Below, piece by piece: positions 31,752-38,135 of a stretch of DNA of 38,135 nt. Under the pieces are notes generated by a model. The model saw nothing but the letters and a program-made list of their open reading frames with translations, searched no databases and was not told the origin of the DNA. Where the stretch lies: positions 1-38,135 of IMG/VR virus record IMGVR_UViG_3300020735_000025; one strand, 5' to 3'. Each line of letters begins with the position of its first letter. Positions within the stretch are counted from its first letter, which is position 1. The translations under genes and the position numbers were made by a program. The DNA comes from a virus.

Positions 31752-34072
31752 TGCTACCTGCCGCACTTCAACCTTTAAATGCTTACCGGCAATTTATTGT
31801 CTATAAGCTCGTACCCAGCTCACGCCCAGGCAAGATGGATAAGATGCCAGTCGATTGGCGCACAGGTAATGTGGCCGACGCGCACGATCCAGCGATTTGG
31901 ACTGATTACGATACCGCTTATGCTTGCGGTAACGGCCAAGTCGGATTTGTCTTTACTGATAACGATCCGTTCTGGTTCGTTGATATTGATGAGTGCTTGC
32001 TACCTAGTGGTTGGTCGCCACTTGCTCAAGAGATATGCAACCTACTGCCAGGCGCAGCCATTGAAGTTTCCGTATCGGGACGCGGGCTGCATTTATTTGG
32101 TACCGGCCAAATTCCACCACATAAGACCCGTGGTCCATCGGGATCTGGGATCGAGCTCTATCACACGGGTCGATTTGTTGCGCTTGGCAATCCCGAAGGT
32201 ACTACCGGCAACGCCTTGCATGATTGCACCGCTGGCATTACCGAGTTAGTTAACCGCTACTTCCCTAAAACCGCTGAAGAGTTGCAAGAAGCTACTTGGT
32301 CATTGGGCCCCGTTGAAGAGTGGAGTGGTCCAGTTGAAGATGAGCAATTGATCTCCCATGCCTGCAACGTGAAGAGCTCAACCAGTGTATTTGGTTCTAA
32401 GGCAACATTCAAAGACTTATGGGCTGGTGATGCCGCCGCATTAGGTAAGTCTTATCCCGATGGTGCCGGTCGCCCTTACGATGAGAGTACCGCCGATGCT
32501 GCATTGGCTCAACATTTAGCGTTTTGGACAGGTAAAGATTGTGAGCGCATGAAGCGCTTGATGCTGGCTTCAGGGCTCAAACGTGATAAGTATGATCGCG
32601 AAGATTACCTGCCGCGCACTATTTTGCAGGCTGTGGCCAAACAAAAGGAAGTATGTAAATACAAGGCAGTTGAAGATAATAAGCTCGTTGTCAAAGCCCG
32701 TGATGTTGAAGGTGAGACCTATATTCATCCCGACGCGCAAAAGCTACTATTTGATGGTTGCGTCTATGTTTCTGACGCTCATGCCATTTTGATGCCGGGT
32801 GGTCACATGCTTAACCAATCGCGCTTTGATGCTATGTGCGGTGGTTATTCATTTGTACTCGATAAGAGCAATACCAAAACTACTAAATCAGCATGGGAAG
32901 CCTTCACGCAATCACAAGCCTTACGCTTTCCTAAAGTGCATGCTGGGGAATTTGTACCATCGCGCCCCGCTGCTGATATTTGGAGCCGTGGTAATCGGAT
33001 CTACGTCAATACCTACAGTGAAATCTCAACCCCTAGTAAGCGCGGCAACCCCACACCCTTCTTGCAACACCTACAAAAGATTCTCCCCAACGAGCATGAT
33101 CGTCAAATCATTCTGGCCTACATGGCCGCCGTCGTTCAATATCCAGGTGTTAAATTCAAGTGGGCGCCACTGATTCAAGGCGCTCCTGGTAATGGTAAGA
33201 CACTGCTGTCCCGCTGCGTTACTGAAGCGGTCGGGCGCGAATACTGCCACACGCCAAAGGCTAAAGAGTTATCGAGCCGCTTTAATGACTGGCTTGAGGG
33301 TAGAATATTCATTAGCGTTGAGGACGTATTCATTGGTGAGCACCAATCAGAGCTTGCAGAAGCCTTAAAACCGATGCTCACTGACGATTGGATCGAGATT
33401 GAGGGTAAGGGTGGGGCAAAAGCGTCACGGGCTGTTTGTGCCAACTTTATCCTCAACTCGAACCATAAGGATGCTGTTCGCAAGACCCGCGATGATCGCC
33501 GCTTAGCAGTGTTCTATTGCAAGCAGCAAACCTATGAGGACATTAAACGGGATGGCATGGCTGGTAGCTACTTCCCTGACCTGTATTCATGGCTTAAGCG
33601 GGACGGCTATGCGATTGTGACTGAGTACCTTCAGACTTATCCAATTCCCGCTGAGCTCAACCCAGCAGGTGATTGCCACCGCGCCCCCACTACTTCGAGC
33701 TTTGAAGAGGCTTTGATGGAGTCGGCTGGACGCTTAGAACAAGAGATTCAAAACGCAATTGAGAATGAACGGATCGGTTTTAGGTGTGGCTGGATTAGTT
33801 CACACTTCCTAGATGAGTTGATTAAGCAAGTAGGCGCGGAACGTCAATACCCACCCAATAAGCGCCGGGACCTACTCAAAGCTATGGATTATGTACCGCA
33901 CCCAGGGTTAAGTAACGGTCAGGTAAATAACGCGGTGAGCCCCGATGGATGCAAGCCGCGCCTATACGTCAAAGAGAATCATCCGAGCTTTAGTAAGAGT
34001 GGCCGGGTTGTCGCTGATCAATACAGTAGCGATCAAACCCAGCCATCCCACCTCAAAGCTGTGGCGGCGTAA
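31751..34072 (+). CDS. PrimPol-helicase (NrS-1-like primase with DUF5906-type helicase)
   Basis: 773 aa. Archaeo-eukaryotic-primase-like N-terminus with FWFVDID (Asp78/Asp80), SGRGLH (109-114, His114) and IELYHTGRFVALGN (134-147). The C-terminal superfamily 3-type helicase has GAPGNGKT at 477-484 and FISVEDVF as Walker B. This matches PrimPol-helicases such as NrS-1 that prime and unwind at an origin. Together with the family B polymerase and the helicase it gives a self-contained replication set. It overlaps the TetR-like gene by one base and its end overlaps the opposing Xre gene by 20 bp. Confidence 0.85.
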   Translation: MLPAALQPLNAYRQFIVYKLVPSSRPGKMDKMPVDWRTGNVADAHDPAIWTDYDTAYACGNGQVGFVFTDNDPFWFVDIDECLLPSGWSPLAQEICNLLPGAAIEVSVSGRGLHLFGTGQIPPHKTRGPSGSGIELYHTGRFVALGNPEGTTGNALHDCTAGITELVNRYFPKTAEELQEATWSLGPVEEWSGPVEDEQLISHACNVKSSTSVFGSKATFKDLWAGDAAALGKSYPDGAGRPYDESTADAALAQHLAFWTGKDCERMKRLMLASGLKRDKYDREDYLPRTILQAVAKQKEVCKYKAVEDNKLVVKARDVEGETYIHPDAQKLLFDGCVYVSDAHAILMPGGHMLNQSRFDAMCGGYSFVLDKSNTKTTKSAWEAFTQSQALRFPKVHAGEFVPSRPAADIWSRGNRIYVNTYSEISTPSKRGNPTPFLQHLQKILPNEHDRQIILAYMAAVVQYPGVKFKWAPLIQGAPGNGKTLLSRCVTEAVGREYCHTPKAKELSSRFNDWLEGRIFISVEDVFIGEHQSELAEALKPMLTDDWIEIEGKGGAKASRAVCANFILNSNHKDAVRKTRDDRRLAVFYCKQQTYEDIKRDGMAGSYFPDLYSWLKRDGYAIVTEYLQTYPIPAELNPAGDCHRAPTTSSFEEALMESAGRLEQEIQNAIENERIGFRCGWISSHFLDELIKQVGAERQYPPNKRRDLLKAMDYVPHPGLSNGQVNNAVSPDGCKPRLYVKENHPSFSKSGRVVADQYSSDQTQPSHLKAVAA

Positions 34073-34235
34073 CGCCGGTCATTAATAGGAAGAGATTGTA
34101 TTTAGCCTGGGGCATGTTACGTGTCCCAGCTTCCCACGCCTGCCAAGTAGATAAGGCTGCGCCTATCATCATGCCTGCTTGAGTTTGCGTTAAGCCTGAT
34201 TGCTTGCGCACTTCTTTAATGATTGATGGGGTCAT
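34053..34235 (-). CDS. Xre-family regulator (Cro/C1-type HTH)
   Basis: 60 aa, nearly all one HTH domain: PSIIKEVRKQSGLTQTQAGM, GAALSTWQAWEAGTRNMPQAKYNLFL. This is a minimal DNA-binding regulator of Cro/C1 type. It is last in the minus-strand early operon, overlapping the upstream stop by ATGA. It could control the divergent early and late promoters; the operator-like motifs at the junction are candidate targets. Alternatively it controls the helicase operon. No C1-like dimerisation domain is present. Confidence 0.8.
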   Translation of the reverse strand: MTPSIIKEVRKQSGLTQTQAGMMIGAALSTWQAWEAGTRNMPQAKYNLFLLMTGVTPPQL

Positions 34236-34771
34236 GAGCTAAATCCTGAAAGGCGCGGGCTAAAACTAAACGTTGCTTTATAGGGCGTTGTAGTACCCAT
34301 GGTCATCGCCCGAAGATTCCAGCCCAAATTAATATAAATGCACTTGGTTGAGCTGATCTGCTTAACCCATACCCATTGGAATAGGCCATTGGACTTAACC
34401 ATCACTGATCCAGCCACACCTCGCGAACCATCCGATACTGCGTTATTACCTGAGATCGTATAGGTCGCATCGGTCAATATACGCATAGCAAAGCAAGGCA
34501 ATGGGTTACGAATAAGCCACTTCACCATGCTCAGATAACTAGTACCATTAATCGATTGGAAGGTACTATCGCCGTACAGTGAGTTATCCCAAGTTTGAAA
34601 CCATGAAAGCCAGTTAGGCAAGCGTGGCCCAAATCCTGTAGCTGAATTGTTATCGATTGGCCCAAAAACACTTGAGGCAAACAATGGCAAGATTAAAGCC
34701 AACGGGTAGGACACAATGTAGGCAAGCACTAACTGGACTGGGACGATGAGGATATAGAGTAAGTAGATCAT
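34232..34771 (-). CDS. Membrane-anchored phage protein (DUF7338-like)
   Basis: 179 aa. One long N-terminal hydrophobic stretch (about residues 4-36) forms one or two membrane helices. A conserved-looking NWLSWFQTWDNSLYGD follows near 52-68; this LSWFQT-x-DNSL pattern is shared by a family of phage small membrane proteins. The rest is beta-rich. It overlaps both neighbours by ATGA. Possible roles are superinfection exclusion or membrane alteration; neither is shown. Confidence 0.6.
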   Translation of the reverse strand: MIYLLYILIVPVQLVLAYIVSYPLALILPLFASSVFGPIDNNSATGFGPRLPNWLSWFQTWDNSLYGDSTFQSINGTSYLSMVKWLIRNPLPCFAMRILTDATYTISGNNAVSDGSRGVAGSVMVKSNGLFQWVWVKQISSTKCIYINLGWNLRAMTMGTTTPYKATFSFSPRLSGFSS

Positions 34772-35055
34772 TTGTAGCTCCTTGGTAATGGTAAAGGTGG
34801 GGGTAAGTAATACGGTTGCGTTGGTTGCGGTGCCGGAGTACTTTGAGTGTAGCCTAAAGGCTTACCGGCGGCATTAGTGTAGTAAGTCGTATCACCATAG
34901 GTTGTGGCTGTACCCAAGGGTGTACCTTGTGCATTGCTGATGTTCACAACTTGACTAGGCGGTTGACTCCATGGGTTTTGGGGTGGGAATAAAGCCTGCG
35001 CATGGCATGAGGTTCCCCATGAGTAACCAATAATTACAAATATTAGTAGTCTCAT
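34768..35055 (-). CDS. Secreted Pro-rich protein with signal peptide
   Basis: 95 aa. A signal peptide-like N-terminus (MRLLIFVIIGYSWGTSCHAQ, likely cut after CHA) is followed by a Pro/Gln/Thr-rich mature region with the repeated motif GTPLGT...GKPLGYTQ and a Pro-rich end. Secreted small proteins in phage early operons may protect the envelope or adsorption sites. No lipobox seen. It overlaps the genes on both sides by ATGA. Confidence 0.65.
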   Translation of the reverse strand: MRLLIFVIIGYSWGTSCHAQALFPPQNPWSQPPSQVVNISNAQGTPLGTATTYGDTTYYTNAAGKPLGYTQSTPAPQPTQPYYLPPPLPLPRSYK

Positions 35056-35213
35056 TTTGATGCCTCCAATGTAACCATTCCCATAAACGGAATAGGCTCG
35101 ACTTCTTGTGATGGTTCGCGCTTACCCCCAGTGACTAAGCTAGGGATAACCCTAAACTGCTCAACGCGGTTCTGCATGGGGTGAGGTGTGGGTTTATACG
35201 GTTTGCTGTTCAT
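35052..35213 (-). CDS. Small hypothetical protein (53 aa)
   Basis: Begins MNSKPYKPTPHPMQNRVEQF and ends VTLEASK. It is basic, with Pro-rich ends. Its start lies inside the zincin gene (20-base overlap) and its stop overlaps the next start by ATGA, so it is locked into the operon. The coupling supports a real gene despite its size. Confidence 0.6.
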   Translation of the reverse strand: MNSKPYKPTPHPMQNRVEQFRVIPSLVTGGKREPSQEVEPIPFMGMVTLEASK

Positions 35214-35844
35214 TTAATGCTCCTTTAAAGTTGGATCTAAAGCGGTTGACATAAGGTTTTACTACTTCGTGAAAATCAATCTCTCTAAGCTCAGCGATAG
35301 TGCCGGTGGACATATAGGCTTGAAGCTCATCTTCAAGCACGTCATCGTGATAACCCATATTGGACAGCGCTTTAAGCATGCGCCCATAGTCAAAGCAATC
35401 ATTTTCTTTAAACGTCTTTAGGATCGCCCTGGCCATCTTGTGATAGTTTGAATCGAGATACCACAGGGCATGGGCTAGTTCATGGTTGACGGTATCGTTA
35501 TCGCCTATCAGAGTGCCAATGACATAGAAGGGGGCGCGAATGTCTAGCTCATCTTCCATAATGGCAATGAGATCTTTTTCATGCTTAGTACGCTCCCAAG
35601 GTAGCCATTTGCGCCACACTTTGTCATTAAAGTTGTAGCCCTCCCATTCTTGAAAGTAAGTGATCGCGCCCTTAGAGTCCATGTGAGCGTAAATAAAATC
35701 CGCAAAAGAGGCGGGGACCCCCTTAATGTTGGCTAATTTAGACTCATGGAACTCCTGCACTCGGCAAAAGCACAGGGATAGATCGCTTTTGTTCTCAAAC
35801 TGAACCAAAAGGCATTGCGGTATCGGTTTAATAATTTGTATCAT
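35194..35844 (-). CDS. HELAH zincin-like protein
   Basis: 216 aa. HELAHALWYLD at 121-131 contains a perfect HExxH zinc site (His121, Glu122, His125). A downstream acidic cluster (EDELQAY, Glu171/Glu173) could give the third ligand, as in gluzincins. Upstream, FADFIYAHMDSKG and KWLPWERTKHEKDL look like conserved fold segments. No signal peptide is seen, so it probably acts in the cytoplasm. It is unrelated to the M48-like protein at 7863. A host-targeting early protease is the most economical guess. Ribosome site AAAGGTCAACCGT. Confidence 0.6.
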   Translation of the reverse strand: MIQIIKPIPQCLLVQFENKSDLSLCFCRVQEFHESKLANIKGVPASFADFIYAHMDSKGAITYFQEWEGYNFNDKVWRKWLPWERTKHEKDLIAIMEDELDIRAPFYVIGTLIGDNDTVNHELAHALWYLDSNYHKMARAILKTFKENDCFDYGRMLKALSNMGYHDDVLEDELQAYMSTGTIAELREIDFHEVVKPYVNRFRSNFKGALNEQQTV

Positions 35845-35924
35845 ACGGTTGACCTTTCATAAAATGATTTCAAAAGTGTCCTCGAAAACCTTGTAAATGG
35901 GTACTGGAATTTTTTGGAGTTGTT

Positions 35925-36071
35925 TTACGCAAAGGGGTCTCCCCCTCCGTCTATCCACCCCACACCTTCAACCAACGCCCGCCACAATACACGCAACGCC
36001 CAAAGTGCCGCCGCCATTATTAAGGCGCCAAATATAAAGCCGACTACCCAGCTAATGAGTTGAGCGATCAT
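35925..36071 (-). CDS. Small membrane protein (48 aa)
   Basis: MIAQLISWVVGFIFGALIMA starts the protein and one membrane segment covers about residues 4-32. A short polar tail ends DGGGDPFA. It overlaps the preceding gene's stop by ATGA (36068-36071). Many early phage genes encode such single-span proteins; possible roles are superinfection exclusion or lysis control. Confidence 0.6.
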   Translation of the reverse strand: MIAQLISWVVGFIFGALIMAAALWALRVLWRALVEGVGWIDGGGDPFA

Positions 36072-36286
36072 AGGACGATATCCAAGGCTTCTAATAGTTC
36101 CTGGTAGGTTTGGCTTGTGGTGTCAATTGTGGCCGTGACGTCATCGTCTGAGTCCCTTGTGCTGGCCTCTATTTCATCTACTAAAGCCTGAGCGGCCGCC
36201 CTAAGTGCTACTAGTTCAGCTATTAAAGCCGCCCCCTTTACGTCACCCGCAGCATATAGGCGGGCCTCTTCGTGTGCCAATTGCAT
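36068..36286 (-). CDS. Small acidic helical protein
   Basis: 72 aa from the ATG at 36286, which has a strong ribosome site (GGAGGTTTTAAC). An in-frame start 7 codons upstream lies before that site. Mostly helical and Ala/Leu/Glu-rich (HEEARLYAAGDVKGAALIAE; LRAAAQALVDEIEAS), ending in an acidic helix. It follows the structured leader at 36320-36418. No known family. Confidence 0.6.
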   Translation of the reverse strand: MQLAHEEARLYAAGDVKGAALIAELVALRAAAQALVDEIEASTRDSDDDVTATIDTTSQTYQELLEALDIVL

Positions 36287-36319
36287 GTTAAAACCTCCAA
36301 TTTTCAAGGGTGAGCTCTT

Positions 36320-36418
36320 CCCTCACGTTTACACGTGAATAGGCGTGAGTTACCCCATAAGGGCGTACACCCTTAAAACCGGGCAAAATTACCCGCCGTA
36401 AACCCCCAGCCGTGAGGG
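36320..36418 (-). promoter_or_regulatory. Structured leader with mutually exclusive stems
   Basis: An 8-bp inverted repeat, CCCTCACG (36320-36327) and CGTGAGGG (36411-36418), encloses two smaller hairpins: TAAGGG/CCCTTA (36358-36363 with 36370-36375) and CGGG/CCCG (36380-36383 with 36392-36395). The segment CTCACG at 36322-36327 can instead pair with CGTGAG at 36344-36349. The two pairings exclude each other. In the minus-strand RNA this lies just before the ribosome site of the gene at 36068-36286, as expected for an attenuator-like or ligand- or protein-responsive leader. No riboswitch class is recognised. Confidence 0.4.
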
Positions 36419-36434
36419 CTTAGAGCTGATAGTT

Positions 36435-36569
36435 TTAGGTTAAGAGCTCAACCTTACCGCCAACGCGCCGGGCGAACTTATCGGCCGCTTTACGCGTGGC
36501 GAACTCCATCGAGCAATGATCGCGGGTTACGCGGTCAACATAATGCACAAGCCATCTAAGAGTAATCAT
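36435..36569 (-). CDS. Small basic protein (44 aa)
   Basis: MITLRWLVHYVDRVTRDHCS followed by EFATRKAADKFARRVGGKV and ELLT. The E-F-x-T-R-K-A-A-D-x-F-A-R-R pattern is a small conserved-looking phage unit. Its start overlaps the stop of the upstream gene by ATGA (36566-36569). Confidence 0.6.
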   Translation of the reverse strand: MITLRWLVHYVDRVTRDHCSMEFATRKAADKFARRVGGKVELLT

Positions 36570-36757
36570 AGGAAGCGCCCCAATAAGTAACCGAAGCCCA
36601 GCACAAGCAAGAAAACGCCCAGCCAGTCGGCCAAGGCGTGAAATTGAGCGGAGCGGCTAGACTGACAGCGCCATAAGCCGGTTGCATAATCAGCCGTTTT
36701 AAAGGCTTCGGCTACGCTTGAATAGGTGCGCGGCTCGTCGTGGTAATTGTGGATCAT
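36566..36757 (-). CDS. Small C-terminal membrane protein
   Basis: 63 aa. The polar N-terminus (HNYHDEPRTYSSVAEAFKTA) is followed by a C-terminal hydrophobic segment (about residues 45-62, LGVFLLVLGFGYLLGRFL), so it is tail-anchored. Starts two bases after the preceding gene's stop. No known family. Confidence 0.6.
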   Translation of the reverse strand: MIHNYHDEPRTYSSVAEAFKTADYATGLWRCQSSRSAQFHALADWLGVFLLVLGFGYLLGRFL

Positions 36758-36759
36758 GC

Positions 36760-36933
36760 TTAGTCCTTTGCAAAACTGGCCTTAAATTCCCATTGTGGCC
36801 GCTCCAACTTGGCCGCCGCTACTGCATCCCTACAGGTTTTGTAAGCGTTAGTGCTCCAGGCGTACCAGAGCCCACTAGGCTTTTTATAGTAAACATGAAT
36901 TTTTCGCTTATACACTTTAAAGTCGGTTCTCAT
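36760..36933 (-). CDS. Small hypothetical protein (57 aa)
   Basis: 57 aa from the ATG at 36933, preceded by GGGGGTTTAATT; the open frame extends further upstream without a ribosome site. Basic, with RTDFKVYKRKIHVYYKKPSG, WYAWSTNAYKTCRDAVAAAK and an end EFKASFAKD. A beta-beta-alpha fold is likely. Function unknown. Confidence 0.6.
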   Translation of the reverse strand: MRTDFKVYKRKIHVYYKKPSGLWYAWSTNAYKTCRDAVAAAKLERPQWEFKASFAKD

Positions 36934-36935
36934 AA

Positions 36936-37022
36936 TTAAACCCCCAGCAATGCAGTTGCAAACATAGCGCCCAAAACTGAGGCTATGACGATAAATAAGG
37001 TAATTTCTAATAGTTTGCGCAT
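36936..37022 (-). CDS. Mini membrane protein (28 aa)
   Basis: ATG at 37022 with a strong ribosome site (AGGAGGTTTAATC). The 28-aa product is almost entirely one membrane helix (starts MRKLLEITLFIVIASVLGAM). It fits exactly between the genes at 37025 and 36933. Real by ribosome site and packing; function unknown. Confidence 0.55.
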   Translation of the reverse strand: MRKLLEITLFIVIASVLGAMFATALLGV

Positions 37023-37024
37023 GA

Positions 37025-37333
37025 TTAAACCTCCTGATCATTTAAAAGAGTGCGGCCTTTTACGGTGCGCACGTTTGCCCCCAGGGCGCGGAGTCGGCTC
37101 TTAGTTGTTGGAGTTGGCCAACGGTGAAGGGTTTGACGATTTACGGCCAAAGGCGCGGCGGTTTGATCGTGCCAATATTCGGCTATGAGGTTCCCATGTA
37201 GATATATTTCACTTCTCGCGCCGTGTGGATTACCTGATTCATTAGCGGATATATAAAAGACGGCGGTATTATCTAAGCGCCAGTCCTTTTTAGTCATTAC
37301 CGCTTCGCGCATTGCTTGCTCTATTTTTCTCAT
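37025..37333 (-). CDS. Hypothetical early protein
   Basis: 102 aa. RKIEQAMREAVMTKKDWRLD at the start, then a beta-rich region (TAVFYISANESG; SEIYLHGNLIAEYWHD) and a basic C-terminus (TLHRWPTPTTKSRLRALGAN). Starts two bases after the gene upstream. Proteins with this W-P-T/S-x-TTKSRL-x-ALG-AN ending are familiar in phage accessory regions. Function unknown. Confidence 0.6.
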   Translation of the reverse strand: MRKIEQAMREAVMTKKDWRLDNTAVFYISANESGNPHGARSEIYLHGNLIAEYWHDQTAAPLAVNRQTLHRWPTPTTKSRLRALGANVRTVKGRTLLNDQEV

Positions 37334-37335
37334 GA

Positions 37336-37623
37336 TTAAGCCGCCTCTCTTTTAGAAAACTCTAATCCGCGGATAAATGATTGCAGGTCGTTATATAGTT
37401 CCCGCTTAGTGCGTGTCCCCATTCCAACCGGAGTAGAAACGCCGCCGCCTTCATTACTCATACGGTGAACATTCACCCCACCATAAGCGTGATATAGATG
37501 AAAATTACCTACATTGGCCACGCTCTTATTATCGGTGCGTGTGTATGGTGTCATCGGGCTATCAGTCAGTTTATTAATGTAGTCAACTAATGACTCTAAT
37601 TGTTTCTCTGTGATACGTTCCAT
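37336..37623 (-). CDS. Conserved hypothetical phage protein
   Basis: 95 aa, first gene of the minus-strand early operon, with ribosome site AAGGAATC. MERITEKQLESLVDYINKLT, GNFHLYHAYGGVNVHRMSNE and GGGVSTP are typical of a widespread family of small phage proteins of unknown role that commonly opens early operons. The promoter at 37685-37714 lies about 60 bp upstream. A further copy of the TACCTACATTG motif occurs within its coding sequence (37506-37517). Confidence 0.7.
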   Translation of the reverse strand: MERITEKQLESLVDYINKLTDSPMTPYTRTDNKSVANVGNFHLYHAYGGVNVHRMSNEGGGVSTPVGMGTRTKRELYNDLQSFIRGLEFSKREAA

Positions 37624-37684
37624 AATCTTGATTCCTTGTTTTAAGTTAAATTAACTGTGAATTGGTGAAGCTGCTACAGTTCCT

Positions 37685-37714
37685 ATTATACATACATTGT
37701 AGGTAATGCAACAA
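37685..37714 (-). promoter_or_regulatory. Early promoter for the minus-strand operon
   Basis: Read on the minus strand: TTGTTG (37709-37714), an 18-bp spacer, then a perfect TATAAT (37685-37690). The operator-like motif (37687-37705) covers the -10 and most of the spacer, so a protein bound there would block it. Confidence 0.55.
37687..37705 (-). promoter_or_regulatory. Operator-like motif, copy 3, overlapping the early promoter
   Basis: TACCTACAATGTATGTATA on the minus strand. It matches the copy at 252-270 at 17 of 19 bases and its core is the near-palindrome TACA-N-TGTA. It lies within the promoter, a classic repressor position. Confidence 0.5.
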
Positions 37715-37826
37715 GTATCTTATAGGGATAAACCCTAATAGAATCCACCTCACACTTTTACGCACCTTACACCTTAAAGGGGTTCGAGTTGCCCGCTAAG
37801 CCAATAACTATAAGGGTTTAGTAGGG

Positions 37827-37962
37827 TTTTACCTTTTACCTCAGAGCCGCTATACCCCCTCCCCCTACCCACCTCCTACACCCCTCTACTACTATTATAT
37901 ATATCTTATATTCTATTATTTATAAAAGGTAAAAAGGTAAAAAGGTAATAGAGTAATAGAAT
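37827..37962. repeat. Iterons and inverted repeat, candidate replication origin
   Basis: Three copies of an 8-bp unit (A/T)AAAAGGT at 37923-37930, 37931-37938 and 37939-37946 lie between the perfect 9-base arms ATTCTATTA (37910-37918) and TAATAGAAT (37954-37962). A related unit, TACCTTTTACCT in the opposite orientation, is at 37830-37841. The strand is very AT-rich next to it. Repeats plus AT-rich DNA are typical of iteron origins. No function is shown. Confidence 0.45.
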
Positions 37963-38028
37963 CAAGGGGTTAGCTCACCTCATCGAACTTACCTCGAACT
38001 GTAAGAACATGAGAGTGTGAGGTAAACC

Positions 38029-38135
38029 GTGAGTGATCAACGTCAGCGTGAGGATTATCAGCACTCTAAGGCGGTGAGTGCTAATGAGTGGGTACGAACT
38101 ATCACCCCCAGTAATTGCCCCGCCGCGCCCGCCAG
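38029..38135 (+). CDS. Possible small protein crossing the sequence junction (partial)
   Basis: GTG start at 38029 after AGGTAAACC. It reads VSDQRQREDYQHSKAVSANE, WVRTITPSNCPAAPA and then leaves the window. If the terminal repeat joins the ends, it stops at TGA after about 37 codons (base 25). The sequence looks protein-like, but evidence is limited to start, ribosome site and composition. It could be chance. Confidence 0.25.
   Translation, partial: MSDQRQREDYQHSKAVSANEWVRTITPSNCPAAPA
38118..38135. repeat. 18-bp exact terminal direct repeat (right copy)
   Basis: Exact copy of bases 1-18. The element is pure G/C except for one A and resembles other C/G-rich patches at 129-144 and 210-227, so this part of the junction is richer in GC than the coding genome around it. 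Confidence 0.8.

Larger units (their letters stand above)
37624..38135. other. Long intergenic junction region
   Basis: About 510 bp, continuing through the terminal repeat into 1-316. Besides the elements listed separately it holds a C-rich stretch (37855-37885), an AT-rich stretch (37886-37925) and several GTGAG repeats (38011-38085). There is no protein-coding evidence except for the small frame at 38029. Composition, repeats and position suggest control or origin DNA. Confidence 0.6.

Noticed and set aside
36332-36337. A second CACGTG core, as a possible further parS site
   Set aside because: The flanks (GTTTA and AATAG) match the parS arms at only four of ten positions, and the bases are better explained by the inverted repeats of the structured leader.
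36358-36379. TAAGGG-CCCTTA hairpin followed by AAAA as a terminator
   Set aside because: The A run is on the plus strand where no gene ends; on the minus strand the T run precedes the hairpin. It is better explained as part of the leader.
37923-37946. CRISPR-like array from the short repeats
   Set aside because: Units are 8 bp, directly adjacent and have no spacers.
1-38135. Integrase, transposase, tRNA genes or toxin-antitoxin pair
   Set aside because: No protein or RNA with the needed motifs was seen on either strand.

Overview
The window is a tailed-phage genome, probably complete. The gene set points to a podovirus-like, short-tailed virus: TerL, portal, scaffold, an N4-gp56-type major capsid protein, head-tail adaptor, tail-tube/stabilisation-type protein, fibres and three large ejection-type proteins, with no tape measure, sheath or tail-tube genes of long-tailed phages. 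A nested Rz/Rz1 spanin pair and a GH24 lysozyme indicate a Gram-negative host. Moderate GC, codon use and the mix of families (DUF2800 nuclease, PrimPol-helicase, RIHAS-type protein) suggest an environmental, possibly freshwater, betaproteobacterial host. That host call is inference. The first 18 bases are repeated exactly at the end, consistent with a circular or circularly permuted map.

Layout. Bases 317-23649 (+): late region, in order terL, portal, first fibre cluster with a glycine-rich adhesin, small metalloprotease-like gene, scaffold, major capsid protein (followed by a terminator), small virion-associated genes, adaptor, stabilisation-type protein, second fibre, lysis cassette (DUF6127-like protein, holin, lysozyme, Rz/Rz1), cupin, three ejection-type proteins, a PurD-like ATP-grasp protein and a possible small terminase. 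Bases 23564-29203 (-): replication/recombination operon with a conserved RIHAS protein, Cas4-like nuclease, a small gene, SSB-like protein, family B DNA polymerase and an unknown 336-aa protein. Bases 29304-34072 (+): DEAD-type helicase, small gene, VRR-NUC nuclease, mini TetR-like regulator and NrS-1-like PrimPol-helicase. Bases 34053-37623 (-): small early/accessory genes, including an Xre regulator, a HELAH zincin-like protein and four genes under 60 codons. No integrase, tRNA, CRISPR or transposon was seen.

The roughly 830 bp of non-coding DNA around the sequence junction (37624-38135 joined to 1-316) is the most unusual part. It holds a perfect match to the bacterial chromosomal parS centromere consensus (46-61) although no ParA or ParB gene is present. 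It also holds three copies of a shared TACCTACAwTG motif that overlap or adjoin the early and late promoters, A5GGT iterons in an AT-rich inverted repeat, and a palindrome with stops in all three forward frames. The best candidate for a new system is therefore a phage that borrows the host ParB/parS machinery, perhaps for extrachromosomal maintenance, positioning or genome protection. Other points of interest are the late-expressed divergent PurD homologue, a TerL with an apparent second RNase H-like domain, two unrelated HExxH proteins and a switch-like structured leader near 36.3 kb.
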